Positions 5,296 to 6,397 of a DNA stretch of 6,397 nucleotides are shown here, piece after piece. The notes under the pieces are model-generated. The model did not search any database, was not told the origin of the DNA, and saw only the letters and a list, made by a program, of their open reading frames with translations. Position 1 is the first letter of the stretch; the number at the start of each line of letters is the position of its first letter. This DNA comes from Candidatus Bathyarchaeota archaeon (GTDB lineage: Archaea; Thermoproteota; Bathyarchaeia; 40CM-2-53-6): contig VBBG01000203.1 in the NCBI GenBank assembly GCA_005882905.1, positions 1 through 6,397 of the forward strand. The letters are read 5' to 3'. The translations under genes were made by a program, and so were the position numbers.

Positions 5296-5691
5296 ATGAG
5301 TGAGAAAGTAGAGCAGAAGCCCGCACGTGAACATCATGAGCCCCGCACAGAGAGAATGGAGCACGCTCCAGAGAGACGCGAGGAGAGACCTCGTGTGGAG
5401 AGGCCTCGTGGCCAGATTCCGCCGGATACCGTGTTTATTGGGAAGAAGCCTTTGATGGCGTATGCGACTGCTGTCATGATGCATTTCAACAGTGGCCAGA
5501 ACGTTCTCACGGTCAAGGCTCGGGGACAGTCGATTAGTCACGCGGTGGATGTTGTGGAGGTTGTCCGGCGCCGGTTCTTCCAGGGAAAACTCACGATTAA
5601 AGATGTCCGGATCGCCTCGGAAGTGCTTGGAGAGGAAGGGGACACGCGAAACGTATCGACGATCGAGATTGTCATAGAGAAGGCAGCATAA
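5296..5691 (+). CDS. alba: Alba-family chromatin protein with long charged N-terminal tail
   Basis: Alba proteins are dimeric DNA- and RNA-binding proteins that coat archaeal chromatin. Of 131 residues from ATG 5296, the Alba fold is at ~42-131. It has FIGKKPLMAYATAVMMHF, with the lysine pair K50/K51 equivalent to the K16/K17 DNA-contact and acetylation site of Sulfolobus Alba, then NVLTVKARGQSISHAVDVVE and VRRRFF, and the closing strand STIEIVIEKA. Residues 1-40 are an added tail rich in Glu, Arg, Pro and His, probably disordered; ordinary Alba proteins are about 90-100 aa and lack it. A TTG at 5275 would add seven residues, but neither start has a clear ribosome binding site, so I choose the ATG. 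It has its own promoter region and no partner genes, and a short palindrome follows the stop. Confidence 0.93.
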   Translation: MSEKVEQKPAREHHEPRTERMEHAPERREERPRVERPRGQIPPDTVFIGKKPLMAYATAVMMHFNSGQNVLTVKARGQSISHAVDVVEVVRRRFFQGKLTIKDVRIASEVLGEEGDTRNVSTIEIVIEKAA

Positions 5692-5697
5692 CAGACC

Positions 5698-5710
5698 CGT
5701 TTCTGAAACG
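5698..5710. repeat. 13-bp palindrome just after alba
   Basis: CGTTTC-T-GAAACG begins 7 nt after the alba stop codon and is followed by TTCTATTAG. It may mark the transcript end, but the loop is a single base and there is no long T-run, so it is more likely a DNA site or chance than a classical hairpin terminator. Confidence 0.3.
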
Positions 5711-5882
5711 TTCTATTAGTAAATCAGGGAACTGTAGAATCACAGGCAGTTCTGCGTCGCGAGACTGGCCTGCATACCTTGTTTTTCTAGAGGCTCTATT
5801 GCTAGCCGGATCTTAACAGGGACCGAGCAAGAACCTTGTTCGCATCTTCTCATGCGTCATGCCGATCTTATCATCCCCCCGG

Positions 5883-5923
5883 ACCCTCAGGCGTTTTCAA
5901 GGCGTTTTCCTTGCACCCTCAGG
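5883..5923. repeat. Cluster of short direct repeats in the alba/protease convergent gap
   Basis: ACCCTCAGG occurs at 5883-5891 and 5915-5923, flanking two tandem copies of AGGCGTTTTC (5889-5898 and 5900-5909). The whole 281-bp gap 5692-5972 holds no supported gene. The repeats could be remnants of small duplications or a protein-binding array; nothing identifies a mobile element. Confidence 0.5.
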
Positions 5924-5951
5924 ATCCTACCGCTCTCGCTTTAGGGTCTCC

Positions 5952-5966
5952 GTCCTTACGAAGGAC
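5952..5966 (-). terminator. Hairpin just downstream of the protease gene
   Basis: GTCCTT-acg-AAGGAC forms a 6-bp stem with a 3-nt loop, 6 nt past the stop codon of the minus-strand protease gene. No T-tract follows on the minus strand, so termination is uncertain; a 3'-end stabilising hairpin is an alternative. Confidence 0.3.
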
Positions 5967-5972
5967 CGACTG

Positions 5973-6374
5973 CTAGGTTGCTTTGACTCTTCTGAAAATG
6001 GTCCTTCGCCTCCTCTTGTCCAGGGTGACGTCGAACTCGTCGAAGAAGCCTTCTCGACCAATGAGGTATGGCGCGTTCCCATAGGCGAAACATGTGGACA
6101 GGTTCAATTCAATTGCGATGTCTGGAATCAGCGCGGTGATCCTGTGGATTCGACCTTCAAGGGAGCATTCCGGTTTGGGAGATATTCCTGTGAGTGTGAC
6201 CTTCGATCCTTTGTTCCAGTCGAGTCCGATCCGTTCTGCTAGCTGACGCGGAGCGAGTGTGATGTCCGCCCCGCTATCAACGATGAAAGAATAGAGGTTG
6301 TGGCCCGTTCTCTCACTAAAGAGTAGATCTATGACCGGTCGATAGACGGTTCCGGCTCGAGTCTTCTGCCTCAT
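5973..6374 (-). CDS. Small retropepsin-like aspartic protease
   Basis: A 133-residue protein with the hallmarks of one retropepsin monomer. YRPVIDLLF is the first strand pair. FIVDSGADITLAP (30-42) contains the catalytic Asp in the DSGA form of the D-[ST]-G motif. QLAERIGLD follows, and APYLIGREGFFDEFDVTLD (101-119) matches the second hallmark, hydrophobic-hydrophobic-G-R-x-x-(F/L). Retropepsins work as homodimers, each subunit giving one Asp; the substrate is unknown. The C-terminus is very basic (KRRRRTIFRRVK), which could mean nucleic-acid or membrane contact. No signal peptide or transmembrane segment is visible, so it is probably cytoplasmic. The ATG at 6374 is the only start visible, but the frame stays open to the window edge (no stop in the 7 upstream codons), so a longer N-terminus cannot be excluded. 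No strong ribosome binding site is seen. Confidence 0.8.
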   Translation of the reverse strand: MRQKTRAGTVYRPVIDLLFSERTGHNLYSFIVDSGADITLAPRQLAERIGLDWNKGSKVTLTGISPKPECSLEGRIHRITALIPDIAIELNLSTCFAYGNAPYLIGREGFFDEFDVTLDKRRRRTIFRRVKAT

Positions 6375-6397
6375 CCACTTTTTAGTGAAGCTCGACA

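Noticed and set aside
5859..6242. 127-codon plus-strand open frame
   Set aside because: It is antisense to most of the retropepsin-like gene, whose catalytic motifs make the minus strand the real one.
1..6397. CRISPR arrays, insertion sequences and antiviral cassettes
   Set aside because: No regularly spaced repeats, transposase motifs or terminal inverted repeats were seen; the gene content is core archaeal housekeeping.

Overview
This window looks like a chromosomal segment of an archaeon of the TACK group (Thermoproteota in the broad sense). The evidence is a complete archaeal Cdv (ESCRT-III-like) cell-division gene set, including cdvA, which as far as known is restricted to TACK lineages, together with an Alba chromatin gene and an Lrp/AsnC-type regulator. 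Frequent GTG starts and GGAG-type ribosome binding sites about 8 nt before several starts fit a Nitrososphaeria/Caldarchaeales/Bathyarchaeia-like genome, but I cannot place it more closely.

Layout. Minus strand, 3642 down to 1: a compact run of five genes. In transcription order these are an ESCRT-III (CdvB-family) paralogue without a winged-helix tail, cdvA, cdvB with a winged-helix tail, cdvC (a Vps4-like AAA ATPase with a MIT domain), and the start of an Lrp/AsnC-type regulator cut by the window edge. Gaps are about 5 to 50 nt, so this reads as one operon. Positions 3643-4029 are a divergent intergenic control region with a perfect 15-bp palindrome, a TATA-like box and a tandem TTTTACC element. 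Plus strand, 4030-5154: an unrecognised 374-residue protein with an N-terminal coiled coil, a long Pro/Ser/Thr/Ala linker and a C-terminal four-cysteine zinc ribbon, followed by a pyrimidine-rich terminator. Plus strand, 5296-5691: an Alba-family protein with an unusually long charged N-terminal tail. Minus strand, 6374-5973: a small retropepsin-like aspartic protease, convergent with alba.

How it fits together. By analogy with Sulfolobus, CdvA binds membrane and DNA and recruits CdvB through a short C-terminal peptide that docks on the CdvB winged helix. Tail-less CdvB paralogues then co-polymerise and CdvC remodels the polymer, its MIT domain binding proline-rich MIM2 motifs. All of these parts are visible here: a short tail on CdvA, a winged helix on CdvB, an FPELP motif on both ESCRT-III proteins, and a MIT domain on CdvC. 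The most novel element is the divergently transcribed coiled-coil/zinc-ribbon protein. Its coiled coil carries the same G-[DE]-hydrophobic-x4-Y hairpin motif that occurs twice in CdvA, making it a candidate accessory component of the division machinery.
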